From positions 1-58,803 of the forward strand of contig CANSSG010000017.1 of assembly GCA_947649615.1 (NCBI GenBank): DNA of 58,803 bases, given 5' to 3'. The stretch is from an uncultured Clostridia bacterium (GTDB taxonomy: Bacteria > Bacillota > Clostridia > Oscillospirales > Oscillospiraceae). The notes below the pieces were generated by a model that was not told where the DNA came from, did no database searches, and worked only from the letters and a program-made list of their open reading frames with translations. The position numbers and the translations under genes are program-made. Of this stretch, positions 7,946 to 15,245 are shown piece after piece; position 1 is the stretch's first letter; each line of letters begins with the position of its first letter.

Positions 7946-9757
7946 ATGGCAATCGAATTTAAGGACGGCAAGTATGTTGACCCGGTAACCGGGCGGGTGA
8001 CCCTCGATCCCACCGAATATAAGGACTGGCAGATCGCGGAAGAAGCGGAGCGCACACTCCCCCCCGTGGATGAGTTCCGCGAGAAGCTGGGCCTCCTGCC
8101 CGAAGAAATCATCCCCTACGGCAAAACGCCTAAGCTGGACTTCATCAAAATTATGAACCGCCTGAAGGATAAGCCCGACGGCAAGTTTATCGAAGTGACC
8201 GCCATTACCCCCACCCCCCTGGGCGAGGGTAAGTCCACCGTATCCCTGGGCCTGGTGGAAGGCCTGGGCAAGCTGGGCAAGAACGTGGGCGGCTGCCTGC
8301 GCCAGCCCTCCGGCGGGCCTACCATGAACGTCAAGGGTACTGCGGCCGGCGGCGGCAACGCCCTGCTCATGCCCATGACCGAGTTCTCCCTGGGTCTCAC
8401 CGGCGATATCAACGACATCATGAACGCACATAACCTGGCCATGGTGGCGCTGAACGCGCGTATGCAGCACGAGCGCAACTACGACGACGAGCAGCTGGCC
8501 AAGCGCGGCCTCAAGCGGCTGGATATCGACCCCAAGCGCGTGGAGATGGGCTGGGTCCTGGACTTCTGCGCCCAAGGCCTGCGCAATATCATTATCGGCG
8601 TGGGCGGCAATAAGGACGGCTACCTGATGGAGTCCAAGTTCGGCATTGCCGTCGGCTCCGAACTGATGGCAATCCTGGCCGTCGCCACCGACCTGAAGGA
8701 TCTGCGCGAGCGTATCGGCAAGATCGTCGTGGCCTACAACCGCAAGGGCGAGCCTGTGACCACCGAGGACCTGGAAGTCGCCGGCGCCATGACCGCCTGG
8801 ATGCGCAACTGCATCAACCCCACCATGTGCTACACCGTGGAGCATCAGCCCATGCTGATCCACGCCGGCCCCTTCGCCAACATCGCCATCGGCCAGTCCT
8901 CCGTCATCGGCGACCGGCTGGCCCTGAAGCTGTTCGACTACCATGTCACCGAGTCCGGCTTCGCCGCCGACATCGGCTTTGAGAAGTTCTGGAACGTCAA
9001 GAGCCGTCTCAGCGGGCTGACCCCCAACGTCTCCGTGCTGGTGGCTACCATCCGCGCCCTCAAGATGCACGGCGGCGGCCCCACCGTGGTTGCCGGACGG
9101 CCCCTGCCCGAGGAGTACACCAAGGAGAACCTGGAGCTGCTGGAGAAGGGCTGCGAGAACCTGTTCCATCACGTCAACACCATCAAGAAGTCCGGTATCG
9201 TTCCCGTGGTCTGCATCAACCAGTTCTACACCGATACCGAAGAGGAAATCAAGCTGATCCGCCGCCTGTGCGCGGAGCGCGGCGTCCGCTGCGCCCTGAG
9301 CAACCACTGGCGCCTGGGCGGCGAGGGCGCCATTGAGCTGGCCCAGACCGTCGTGGAAGCCTGCGAGGAGAAGAGCGAAATCAAGTTCCTCTATCCCCTG
9401 GAGATGCCCCTGCGCGAGCGCGTGGAAATGATCGCCAAGGAAGTTTACGGCGCGGACGGCGTGGATTGGGCGCCCCTGGCCCTGGAGAAGGCCAAGCGCT
9501 TCGAGTCCGATCCCAAGTATGCCGATTACTGCACCATGATGGTTAAGACCCACCTGTCCCTCAGCCATGAGCCGAGCTGGAAGGGCGTTCCCAAGGGCTG
9601 GCGCCTGCCCATCCGCGACATCCTGGAATACGGCGGAGCCAAGTTCCTCTGCCCGATGGCCGGCACCATCTCCATGATGCCCGGCACCAGCTCCGATCCG
9701 GCGTACCGCCGTATCGACGTCGATACCGAGACCGGCAAGGTTTCCGGCCTGTTCTAA
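7946..9757 (+). CDS. fhs: Formate--tetrahydrofolate ligase (divergent long form)
   Basis: A 603-residue enzyme that makes 10-formyl-THF from formate, THF and ATP, feeding purine synthesis and the methyl branch of C1 metabolism. The nucleotide loop [12 protein letters not shown] lies near residue 87, about 20 residues later than in the usual ~556-residue bacterial enzyme because of an N-terminal extension. The [19 protein letters not shown] motif departs from the common bacterial REPSLGP form and partly resembles the eukaryotic C1-synthase form (RQPSQGP). [20 protein letters not shown] matches the family folate/ATP region. ATG 7946 was chosen for its AAGGAGGA site. Confidence 0.93.
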   Translation: MAIEFKDGKYVDPVTGRVTLDPTEYKDWQIAEEAERTLPPVDEFREKLGLLPEEIIPYGKTPKLDFIKIMNRLKDKPDGKFIEVTAITPTPLGEGKSTVSLGLVEGLGKLGKNVGGCLRQPSGGPTMNVKGTAAGGGNALLMPMTEFSLGLTGDINDIMNAHNLAMVALNARMQHERNYDDEQLAKRGLKRLDIDPKRVEMGWVLDFCAQGLRNIIIGVGGNKDGYLMESKFGIAVGSELMAILAVATDLKDLRERIGKIVVAYNRKGEPVTTEDLEVAGAMTAWMRNCINPTMCYTVEHQPMLIHAGPFANIAIGQSSVIGDRLALKLFDYHVTESGFAADIGFEKFWNVKSRLSGLTPNVSVLVATIRALKMHGGGPTVVAGRPLPEEYTKENLELLEKGCENLFHHVNTIKKSGIVPVVCINQFYTDTEEEIKLIRRLCAERGVRCALSNHWRLGGEGAIELAQTVVEACEEKSEIKFLYPLEMPLRERVEMIAKEVYGADGVDWAPLALEKAKRFESDPKYADYCTMMVKTHLSLSHEPSWKGVPKGWRLPIRDILEYGGAKFLCPMAGTISMMPGTSSDPAYRRIDVDTETGKVSGLF

Positions 9758-9768
9758 TTTTGTTCCCC

Positions 9769-9799
9769 ACCCCCTGGCGGCGTACCGCCGCCGGGGGGG
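9769..9799 (+). terminator. Terminator-like hairpin after fhs
   Basis: CCCCCTGGCGGCG and CGCCGCCGGGGGG form a strong stem with a TAC loop about 12 bases after the fhs stop. Only a short TT follows, so it may act as an inefficient terminator or an mRNA-stabilising structure. Confidence 0.55.
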
Positions 9800-9801
9800 T
9801 T

Positions 9802-9964
9802 AGAACCTGTATTCACAGGCGATTGACGCCGTCTGGGCGGGTCTTTTGCCGTCCTGCTGCGTTAAAAAATCTTGAAATACACAAAGTATTCCTGGGATTT
9901 TTTGCCTTGCAGGGCGGCAAAATCCCTCGCCCATCCGGCATCCCCGCCTATGAATACAGGTTCT
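9802..9964. mobile_element. 163-bp snapback MITE-like repeat
   Basis: The ends are 20-bp inverted repeats with about 19 matches: AGAACCTGTATTCACAGGCG at 9802-9821 and its complement at 9945-9964. The inside is also self-complementary: TTTTGCCG..CCTGC with GCAGG.CGGCAAAA, AAAAAATC with GGATTTTTT, and ATAC with GTAT around the centre. The whole unit could fold into one long imperfect hairpin. It has no coding capacity. The same terminal 20 bases recur at 55683-55702, showing that it is dispersed in this genome. A TA flank is possible but not certain. Confidence 0.7.
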
Positions 9965-9992
9965 TATTTGCAGGGATTGGCGGGAACCGGCG

Positions 9993-10232
9993 TCAGCGTA
10001 TCTCCAGCATAAACGCAACGCCCAGCTTGAAGCCTTCACGGAAGTTGGCGTAATCGCGGAAATGCGCCACCTTTTCCCAATCGTCTTGGTGGCGTTTGAT
10101 AAATTCTTCCCCCAGCGCTTCCACAATCGCGTCCCGCACCGCGCGCTCTTTTAAGCGCAGCGAAAACGGCATGGCCTCCTGTACCTTGCCCGGCGCATAG
10201 GCGCTGTTGTATATGTCTTGTAAGATGCTCAT
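9993..10232 (-). CDS. Small DUF6809-like protein
   Basis: A 79-residue soluble protein starting SILQDIYNSAY and ending with REGFKLGVAFMLEIR. The tail resembles the GFRLGALLMIEI end of DUF6809 proteins, small proteins of unknown function common in gut Firmicutes and their mobile elements. The ATG at 10232 has an AAGGAG site 7 bases upstream. It is divergent from an XRE regulator 81 bases away, and its promoter carries two copies of a short motif that the regulator probably binds. No membrane segment or signal peptide is seen. Family call is tentative. Confidence 0.55.
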   Translation of the reverse strand: MSILQDIYNSAYAPGKVQEAMPFSLRLKERAVRDAIVEALGEEFIKRHQDDWEKVAHFRDYANFREGFKLGVAFMLEIR

Positions 10233-10249
10233 ACGTATTCTCCTTTTTA

Positions 10250-10294
10250 TTCGTATTTTGCGAGTGCATAAGACAACTCTACTCGTATATTGAG
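10250..10294. promoter_or_regulatory. Paired operator-like motif between the divergent genes
   Basis: On the minus strand, CAATATACGA (10283-10292) and CAAAATACGA (about 10250-10259) differ by one base and are about 33 bases apart, roughly three helical turns. One copy sits inside the promoter spacer and the other lies ahead of the ribosome binding site. This is the arrangement expected of operator sites for the adjacent XRE protein. Binding is inferred, not shown. Confidence 0.45.
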
Positions 10295-10304
10295 AATTTG
10301 TCAA
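10276..10304 (-). promoter_or_regulatory. Promoter of the DUF6809-like gene
   Basis: On the minus strand, TTGACA (10299-10304) and TAGAGT (10276-10281) are spaced by 17 bases. The spacer contains one copy of the CAATATACGA motif that is repeated downstream, so a bound repressor would block this promoter. Confidence 0.65.
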
Positions 10305-10313
10305 GGTGTTTTT

Positions 10314-10568
10314 ATGTTTTCAAAGGATTTATTTGGAAAAAGAATTTTTGAAATTCGAAAATTGAATTGCGAGACGCAAAAGGCTTTTGGAGAAGCGATT
10401 GGTATGAGCAGTAATAACCTTTGCGAGGTGGAAGCAGGGAAAAAGACGACCACTGCTGAAAAAATTGCACTGATATGCAAACACTACCATGTCTCCGCCG
10501 ATTACCTTTTGGGGCTGTCGGATGATGTCAACGGAGGGGTTGAGCGGTGGAGCGGGGAGGAGCCTTAA
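10314..10568 (+). CDS. XRE-family transcriptional regulator
   Basis: An 84-residue helix-turn-helix protein of the Cro/CI (XRE) family that is almost entirely the DNA-binding domain. The helices are visible as GKRIFEIRKLNCETQKAFGEAI, SSNNLCEVEAGKKTTTAEKIAL and CKHYHVSADYLLGLSDDV; the last is the usual end of this small repressor type. ATG 10314 is preferred over an upstream start because AAGGTG lies just before it. It is divergent from the DUF6809-like gene and is likely to repress both genes through the repeated motif between them. Confidence 0.88.
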   Translation: MFSKDLFGKRIFEIRKLNCETQKAFGEAIGMSSNNLCEVEAGKKTTTAEKIALICKHYHVSADYLLGLSDDVNGGVERWSGEEP

Positions 10569-10871
10569 GCCGCGCCGCCGTTCCGCCGGAGTTTGCCGGC
10601 GGAGCGTATCCGCCAGAGATTCCGTCCCCTGGCGGCCCGGGGTATTGAGGGGAATGGACGGGCTGCCAGGCCGCAGCGTAAAATAAAGCACGGCATGCAG
10701 GGGTCCTTAGGGCGGCGCAGCCCCCTAAGCGGTTTTTTGGGGTACTTTTTGTCCGTACAAAAAGTACCCGGGGCGTTTGAGGGCGGGAAGCCCTCAAGGC
10801 TTCCGGCAAGAAAAATTTTTCCCGCGCCCCTCCGGGCGCGATTATGACGCGAAGATGAAAGGAGCAAAAAT
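10569..10871. other. Gene-free stretch before the fchA operon
   Basis: About 300 bases without a credible gene. It contains a small stem (CTTAGGG/CCCTAAG at about 10706-10729), the dispersed hairpin at 10740-10769, and GC-rich self-complementary DNA up to GCGCCCCTCCGGGCGC just before fchA. No convincing promoter was found, although transcription of the fchA operon should begin here. Confidence 0.5.
10740..10769. repeat. Intergenic stem-loop repeat, copy 2
   Basis: GGGTACTTTTTGT pairs perfectly with ACAAAAAGTACCC across a CCGT loop. The stem matches the one at 149-178 apart from one compensated pair, and both are preceded by TTTTTTGG, so these are related dispersed repeats. Confidence 0.65.
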
Positions 10872-11492
10872 ATGGATTTTGCACAGGCGTCTTGTACGGA
10901 ATTTGTAACGGTTTTGGCCTCCAATGCCCCGGTTCCCGGCGGCGGCGGGGCTTCCGCCCTGGTGGGGGCCATCGGCACCGCCCTGGGCAATATGGTCGGC
11001 TCCCTGACGGTGGGCAAGAAGAAATACGCCGATGTAGAAGAAGAAATCATCGCGCTGAAGGCGAAGTGCGACAGCCTCCAAAAGGAGCTGCTGGAGCAGA
11101 TTGCCCTGGACGCCAAGGGCTTTGAGCCGCTGGCGAAGGCCTACGGGATTCCGAAGGACGACCCCTCCCGCGGCAAGGTGCTCGAGGAGGCCACCATCGT
11201 GGCCTGCCAGGTGCCTGTGAAGATTATGGAGCTTTGCTGCGAGTCCCTGGAAGCCATCAAGGTCTTCGCGGAGAAGGGCAGCAGGCTGGCCGTCTCCGAC
11301 GCGGGCTGCGGCGCGGTGTGCGTCAAGGCCGCCCTCCAGGCCGCCTCCCTGAACGTGTTCATTAACACCAAGACCCTCCAAAACCGGGAACTGGCAGAGG
11401 AAATGAACCAGAAATGCCTGGGTATGCTGGATAAATACTGCGCAATGGCTGACGGTATTTTTGAGACCGTTAAGGCCGGGTTCTTTAAGTAA
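10872..11492 (+). CDS. fchA: Cyclodeaminase/methenyl-THF cyclohydrolase family protein
   Basis: A 206-residue all-helical protein of the formiminotransferase-cyclodeaminase family (FTCD_C). It converts 5-formimino-THF to 5,10-methenyl-THF with loss of ammonia, or acts as a methenyl-THF cyclohydrolase. The diagnostic N-terminal PVPGGGGASALVGAIGTALG segment lies near residue 22, followed by MVGSLTVGKKKYADVEEEI. It is first in an apparent operon, 23 bases before folD, with AAAGGAG before its ATG. No formiminotransferase gene is near, so a cyclohydrolase role alongside fhs and folD is the simplest reading. Confidence 0.9.
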   Translation: MDFAQASCTEFVTVLASNAPVPGGGGASALVGAIGTALGNMVGSLTVGKKKYADVEEEIIALKAKCDSLQKELLEQIALDAKGFEPLAKAYGIPKDDPSRGKVLEEATIVACQVPVKIMELCCESLEAIKVFAEKGSRLAVSDAGCGAVCVKAALQAASLNVFINTKTLQNRELAEEMNQKCLGMLDKYCAMADGIFETVKAGFFK

Positions 11493-11515
11493 TTCGAAGG
11501 AGAGAGGAAGAAATT

Positions 11516-12376
11516 ATGGCTAAACAGCTTTTAGGCAAAGAAGTAAACGCCGCCCTCAACGCCCGCATCATCGCTGACTGCGAGGCGGTCAAGGCGAAGG
11601 GCGTCAATCCCACCCTGGCAATCGTCCGCTGCGGCGAGCGTCCTGACGACCTCAGCTACGAGCGCGGCGCCACCAAGCGGGCGGAAACCCTGGGCGTGGC
11701 CGTAGAGAAGGTGGTCCTCCCGGAAACCGTCACGAAGGAAGATCTGCTGAAGGTTATCGACGAGATTAACGCGAATGACAAGATCCACGGCGTTCTGCTG
11801 TTCCGCCCCCTGCCCAAGCACCTTAAGGCCGACCAGGACGAAATCTGCAACCGCCTGGACCCCCGCAAGGACGTGGACGGCATGACCGACCTGTCCAACG
11901 CCGGCGTGTTCATGGGGAAAGAGCTGGGCTTCGCCCCCTGCACCCCCGCCGCCTGCATGGAAATCCTGGACCACTACGGCATCGACTGCACCGGGAAGAA
12001 GGCGGTGGTTATCGGCCGCAGCCTGGTGGTGGGCAAGCCCGCCGGGATTATGCTTATGGGCAAGAACGCTACCGTAACCACCTGCCACACCCGGACGAAG
12101 GATGTGCCTGCCGTGGCCCGGGAAGCCGATATCCTGGTTTCCGCTGCCGGTGTGCTGCACAGCCTGACCAAGGAGTATGTGCGGCCCGGCCAGATCGTTA
12201 TCGACGTGTCCATCAACTGGGACGAGGCCAAGGGCGGCATCGCGGGCGACGCCGTGTATGAGGAAGTGGAGCCGGTCGTTGAGGCGATCACCCCCGTCCC
12301 CGGCGGCGTGGGCGCCGTGACTACCTCCGTGCTGATCGGGCATGTGGTGGAGGCGGCCAAGCGCACCCTTGGCTGA
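11516..12376 (+). CDS. folD: Bifunctional methylene-THF dehydrogenase/methenyl-THF cyclohydrolase
   Basis: A 286-residue enzyme interconverting methylene-, methenyl- and 10-formyl-THF with NAD(P). The catalytic Tyr/Lys pair lies in DLSYERGATKRAETLG near residue 47. The substrate-binding RPLPKHLKADQDE and DPRKDVDGMTDLSNAG segments follow. The Rossmann nucleotide site VVIGRSLVVGKPAGIMLMGK lies near residue 163, with CHTRTKDVP after it and the C-terminal TPVPGGVGAVTTSVL motif. A GAGAGGAAG site precedes the ATG. It lies 23 bases behind fchA and 15 ahead of a DUF1576 gene. Confidence 0.96.
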   Translation: MAKQLLGKEVNAALNARIIADCEAVKAKGVNPTLAIVRCGERPDDLSYERGATKRAETLGVAVEKVVLPETVTKEDLLKVIDEINANDKIHGVLLFRPLPKHLKADQDEICNRLDPRKDVDGMTDLSNAGVFMGKELGFAPCTPAACMEILDHYGIDCTGKKAVVIGRSLVVGKPAGIMLMGKNATVTTCHTRTKDVPAVAREADILVSAAGVLHSLTKEYVRPGQIVIDVSINWDEAKGGIAGDAVYEEVEPVVEAITPVPGGVGAVTTSVLIGHVVEAAKRTLG

Positions 12377-12391
12377 TGGGGGGCGTTTTTA

Positions 12392-13726
12392 TTGGCAAAC
12401 AAGAAAAACGAGGGCATTAGCAGCGTAAATATTATCCGTATTTTTCTTTTGGCGTCCTCGGCGGCCTACTTTATTGCCGCCGTGGTTTTGGGCTTGGCCG
12501 ATGGCGCGATGCTGCCCGGGCTGGCCCAGATATTGATGTCCCCCGCCCAGCTTACCAAAGATTATTTTGAGATCGGCAGCATTTCCGGCACGTTTCTCAA
12601 CGTCTCCCTGGTAGGCTTTGTGTGTGCGGCCATGGCCTGCCTGCCTGGGGCTGTGGTCAATGGCGGCACCATCGCGGCTTATTTCCTGACCACCGGGTTC
12701 TCCTTCTGGGGCATCAATTTCTTGAATATGTGGCCCTTTTTCCTGGGGGTCATGGTTCATGCCCTGGTGCGCCGGGAGCCGTTCCCGAAGTATGTGAACC
12801 TCGCCATGTTCGCTACCGCGCTGTGTCCCTTTGCCAGCGAGCTGCTGCTGCGCTACCCGCGTAGCGAGGGGGCGCCCGGCGTGACCCTCCCCGGCGTGGC
12901 GCTGATGCTGGCAGTGGGTATGCTCATTGGCTTTATGACGCCCGCTATGGCGGCGCATTCCCCCAACGTACATAAGGGGTACGATTTGTACTCCGCCGCC
13001 CTGCCGGGGGTGCTGCTGGGGCTGTTCGGGGTGGCCGTGCTGTATAAGACGCTGGGCCATGAGGTCCCCGCTATTACCGCTACCCTGGGCGGTAGCCATC
13101 CGGGGGTCGTGTGGACCTTCTGCGGGGTTTTCTTCGGGCTGTGCGTACTGGCGGGCTTTTGGCTTAACGGGAAGAGCTTCAGGGGATATGCCGGCCTGCT
13201 CAAAGATACCGGCCACAAGGCGGACTTTGTGGCCAAGTACGGACCCGGCCTTGCCATTATGAATTTCGGGTTCTATGGGCTGATGATTACGGCGTATTAT
13301 ATTTTGGTGCGCGGGTCCTTTAACGCTGTGACGATAGGTATTATCTTTTGTATGGTCTGCTTCGGCGCGGCGGGGGCGCACCCCGGCAATATTTGGCCGA
13401 TCATGGTGGGGTATGTGTTGTTTTCCTGCTTTGCTACCTACTGTCTCGGCGGGGTGTTCCCGGTGAATGCCCAGGCGATTCTGGTCGGGCTGTGCTTCGC
13501 CAGCGGGCTGGCGCCTATTGCAGGGAATTACGGCTGGTGGGCCGGTATCCTGGCGGGGGGGATGCACTATTTTTTAGTGACTTCCATTCCGGCTATTCAC
13601 GGGGGGTTCAGCCTGTATAACGGCGGGTTTACCTCCTTGGTGATTGCAACCATTCTGGTGCCGCAGTTGGAGACCTTCTGCAAGACCAAGGCCCAGCGGC
13701 TGGAGGCTAAGAACCAGGCGAAATAA
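12392..13726 (+). CDS. DUF1576 polytopic membrane protein
   Basis: A 444-residue integral membrane protein with about ten to twelve hydrophobic segments, matching DUF1576, a Firmicute family without assigned function. It starts with TTG at 12392, 15 bases after the folD stop, and ends 27 bases before the 5-formyl-THF cyclo-ligase gene, so it is embedded in a folate operon. The protein looks internally repetitive: the first half has GFVCAAMACLPGAVVNGG and the second has GIIFCMVCFGAAGAHPGNIW. It could be a transporter or channel for a folate or C1-linked compound, but that is inference from context only. Confidence 0.75.
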   Translation: MANKKNEGISSVNIIRIFLLASSAAYFIAAVVLGLADGAMLPGLAQILMSPAQLTKDYFEIGSISGTFLNVSLVGFVCAAMACLPGAVVNGGTIAAYFLTTGFSFWGINFLNMWPFFLGVMVHALVRREPFPKYVNLAMFATALCPFASELLLRYPRSEGAPGVTLPGVALMLAVGMLIGFMTPAMAAHSPNVHKGYDLYSAALPGVLLGLFGVAVLYKTLGHEVPAITATLGGSHPGVVWTFCGVFFGLCVLAGFWLNGKSFRGYAGLLKDTGHKADFVAKYGPGLAIMNFGFYGLMITAYYILVRGSFNAVTIGIIFCMVCFGAAGAHPGNIWPIMVGYVLFSCFATYCLGGVFPVNAQAILVGLCFASGLAPIAGNYGWWAGILAGGMHYFLVTSIPAIHGGFSLYNGGFTSLVIATILVPQLETFCKTKAQRLEAKNQAK

Positions 13727-13753
13727 TTTGGATGCCATAAGGAGCGATGCAAG

Positions 13754-14323
13754 ATGACCAAGCAAACCATGCGGGCGGAAGTTGCCGCGCGGGTAAAGAA
13801 TTTATCTCCCACCTACTGCCGGGAAGCCGATGCGGCTATATGCCGCTGCGTCACCCAGTCTCAGCCATACCAGCAGGCTAAGACGGTGTTCTGCTATGTG
13901 GGCAGGGAGAGGGAGATTGACACCATGGCGCTGCTCCGCGCCATACTGCGGGACGGGAAGGTCTTGGCGGTGCCGCTGTGCCTGCCGGAGAAGGGGCGGA
14001 TGGAAGCGAGGAAAATTGCGGGGCTGGGCGATTTGGTCAGTGGGCGCTTTGGAATTTTGGCGCCCAAGCTGGACTGTCCCGTGGCCGCTCCGGAGGAGAT
14101 TGACCTGGCAATCGTCCCATGCTGCACGGGCAACGCCACAGGGCAGCGTTTGGGCTACGGCGGCGGCTATTATGACAGGTACCTGCCCCAGACTAGGTGT
14201 CCTACTATGCTCCTGTGCCGCCACCAGTTGGAGCGCAGCGACATCCCGGTAGACGGGCATGACGTCCAGTTGGACTACTTTGTTACCGAACGCGGGGTTG
14301 TTAGGTGCAAGACGGAGGATTAG
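13754..14323 (+). CDS. 5-formyltetrahydrofolate cyclo-ligase
   Basis: A 189-residue enzyme that returns 5-formyl-THF to 5,10-methenyl-THF with ATP, clearing the inhibitory storage form. The family signature GYGGGYYDRYLP lies near residue 134 and the N-terminal CYVGREREIDTMALLRAIL block lies near residue 47. An AAGGAG site lies a few bases before the ATG. It closes the fchA-folD-DUF1576 operon and is followed by a strong terminator. Its product is the substrate of folD, so the operon is metabolically coherent. Confidence 0.94.
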   Translation: MTKQTMRAEVAARVKNLSPTYCREADAAICRCVTQSQPYQQAKTVFCYVGREREIDTMALLRAILRDGKVLAVPLCLPEKGRMEARKIAGLGDLVSGRFGILAPKLDCPVAAPEEIDLAIVPCCTGNATGQRLGYGGGYYDRYLPQTRCPTMLLCRHQLERSDIPVDGHDVQLDYFVTERGVVRCKTED

Positions 14324-14336
14324 GTTTACGGGGGGC

Positions 14337-14384
14337 ATTCTTTTCTTTGTGAACAAAGAAAAGAATCAAAAGAAAAACTTTTGC
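14337..14384. repeat. Intergenic stem-loop repeat with conserved tail
   Basis: ATTCTTTTCTTTGT and ACAAAGAAAAGAAT form a 14-bp stem with a 2-base loop, followed by CAAAAGAAAAACTTTTGCC. The same order (A/T-rich stem, then CAAAAAGAACTTTTGCC) appears on the minus strand at 16592-16634 and 32134-32176, which identifies it as a member of the same repeat family. Confidence 0.55.
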
Positions 14385-14451
14385 CTGCCCGATGGGCCTT
14401 GTGCTTCGGTACCTGCGGTGTGGGATGGTTCTCCTTTACCGGAAGTGCCAG

Positions 14452-14487
14452 GGGGCGCGGAACCTTGTTCCGCGCCCCTTTATTTTT
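14452..14487 (+). terminator. Terminator of the fchA operon
   Basis: GGGGCGCGGAAC and GTTCCGCGCCCC form a perfect 12-bp stem with a CTT loop, followed by TTTATTTTT. This is a textbook intrinsic terminator about 130 bases after the cyclo-ligase stop. Confidence 0.85.
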
Positions 14488-14534
14488 GTGCTCTATGATT
14501 GGCCGCACGGCTTCCGCCGTGCTGGGGGGCGCGC

Positions 14535-15074
14535 CTAAAGGACTGCGCTGGTTGCTGTTGGATTGGGAGTGGGTGGGGCGGGGAACCAGTAATAGGCCCG
14601 TTCCGCGTTCTCCTTACGCAGTTCGCCGCCGCAGTGCTCCGCTACCCGGCGGGACGCCGTATTGCTTGGGTAGACCGTGACGAGGATGTCCTCGTGTATC
14701 CCCATCTGCCGGGCTTCTGCCAGGAGCAGCTTCAGCAGCGCGTTCCCATAGCCCTTGCCCCGCTGGGCGGCATCTATGGCGTAGCCAATATGCCCGCCAG
14801 CCTCCCGCAGCTTGTCCGTCAGCCTGTGCCGCAGATTGCCCTGCCCGACGGGGATGCTGCCGTCCATGAGCCAGAAGGTGCTGGCGGGGACCATCCAATC
14901 CTCCAGGCCAATCCCCTGCGCCATGTCCACATGGCGGCGCAGCCAAGCGGGAAAGTCCGCATATTCTATGCCGTGGGCTTTGTTGATAAAGCCGTTTTCA
15001 TTTGCGCCAATTCTTTGGAGCATGTCGTAAAATTCCCGCCCATCTTCCAGGGAGACGGCTTTCAGGTATAACAT
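14535..15074 (-). CDS. GNAT-family N-acetyltransferase
   Basis: A 179-residue acetyltransferase of the GNAT fold. The acetyl-CoA loop is seen as AQRGKGYGNALLKLLL near residue 105, preceded by the IGYAID strand and followed by TVYPSNTASRRVAEHCGGEL, the usual C-terminal helix and strand. The layout resembles the small single-domain GNATs that modify small molecules or protein N-termini; the substrate is unknown. A GGAGGGAATTTC site precedes the ATG. It is transcribed away from the sensor kinase at 15246 and converges on the fchA operon. Confidence 0.85.
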   Translation of the reverse strand: MLYLKAVSLEDGREFYDMLQRIGANENGFINKAHGIEYADFPAWLRRHVDMAQGIGLEDWMVPASTFWLMDGSIPVGQGNLRHRLTDKLREAGGHIGYAIDAAQRGKGYGNALLKLLLAEARQMGIHEDILVTVYPSNTASRRVAEHCGGELRKENAERAYYWFPAPPTPNPTATSAVL

Positions 15075-15245
15075 GAAATTCCCTCCTGTCGTATCCTGCG
15101 GGACGCGGCCCGAGGATAAAGCTACCTGATTATACCATAGCGCATACCTTTATGCAACTGTGAAACGTGAAAAGGGTACTATACATCTCCGACGGCAGTG
15201 TGCTAAAATAGAAAGGACAAAACCAACTGATAGGAGGACGCCGCT

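Noticed and set aside
7850-9568. Long antisense frame opposite fhs
   Set aside because: The Gly/His/Leu/Gln-rich translation is typical of antisense GC-rich genes. The plus strand holds every fhs motif and the promoter and start signals.
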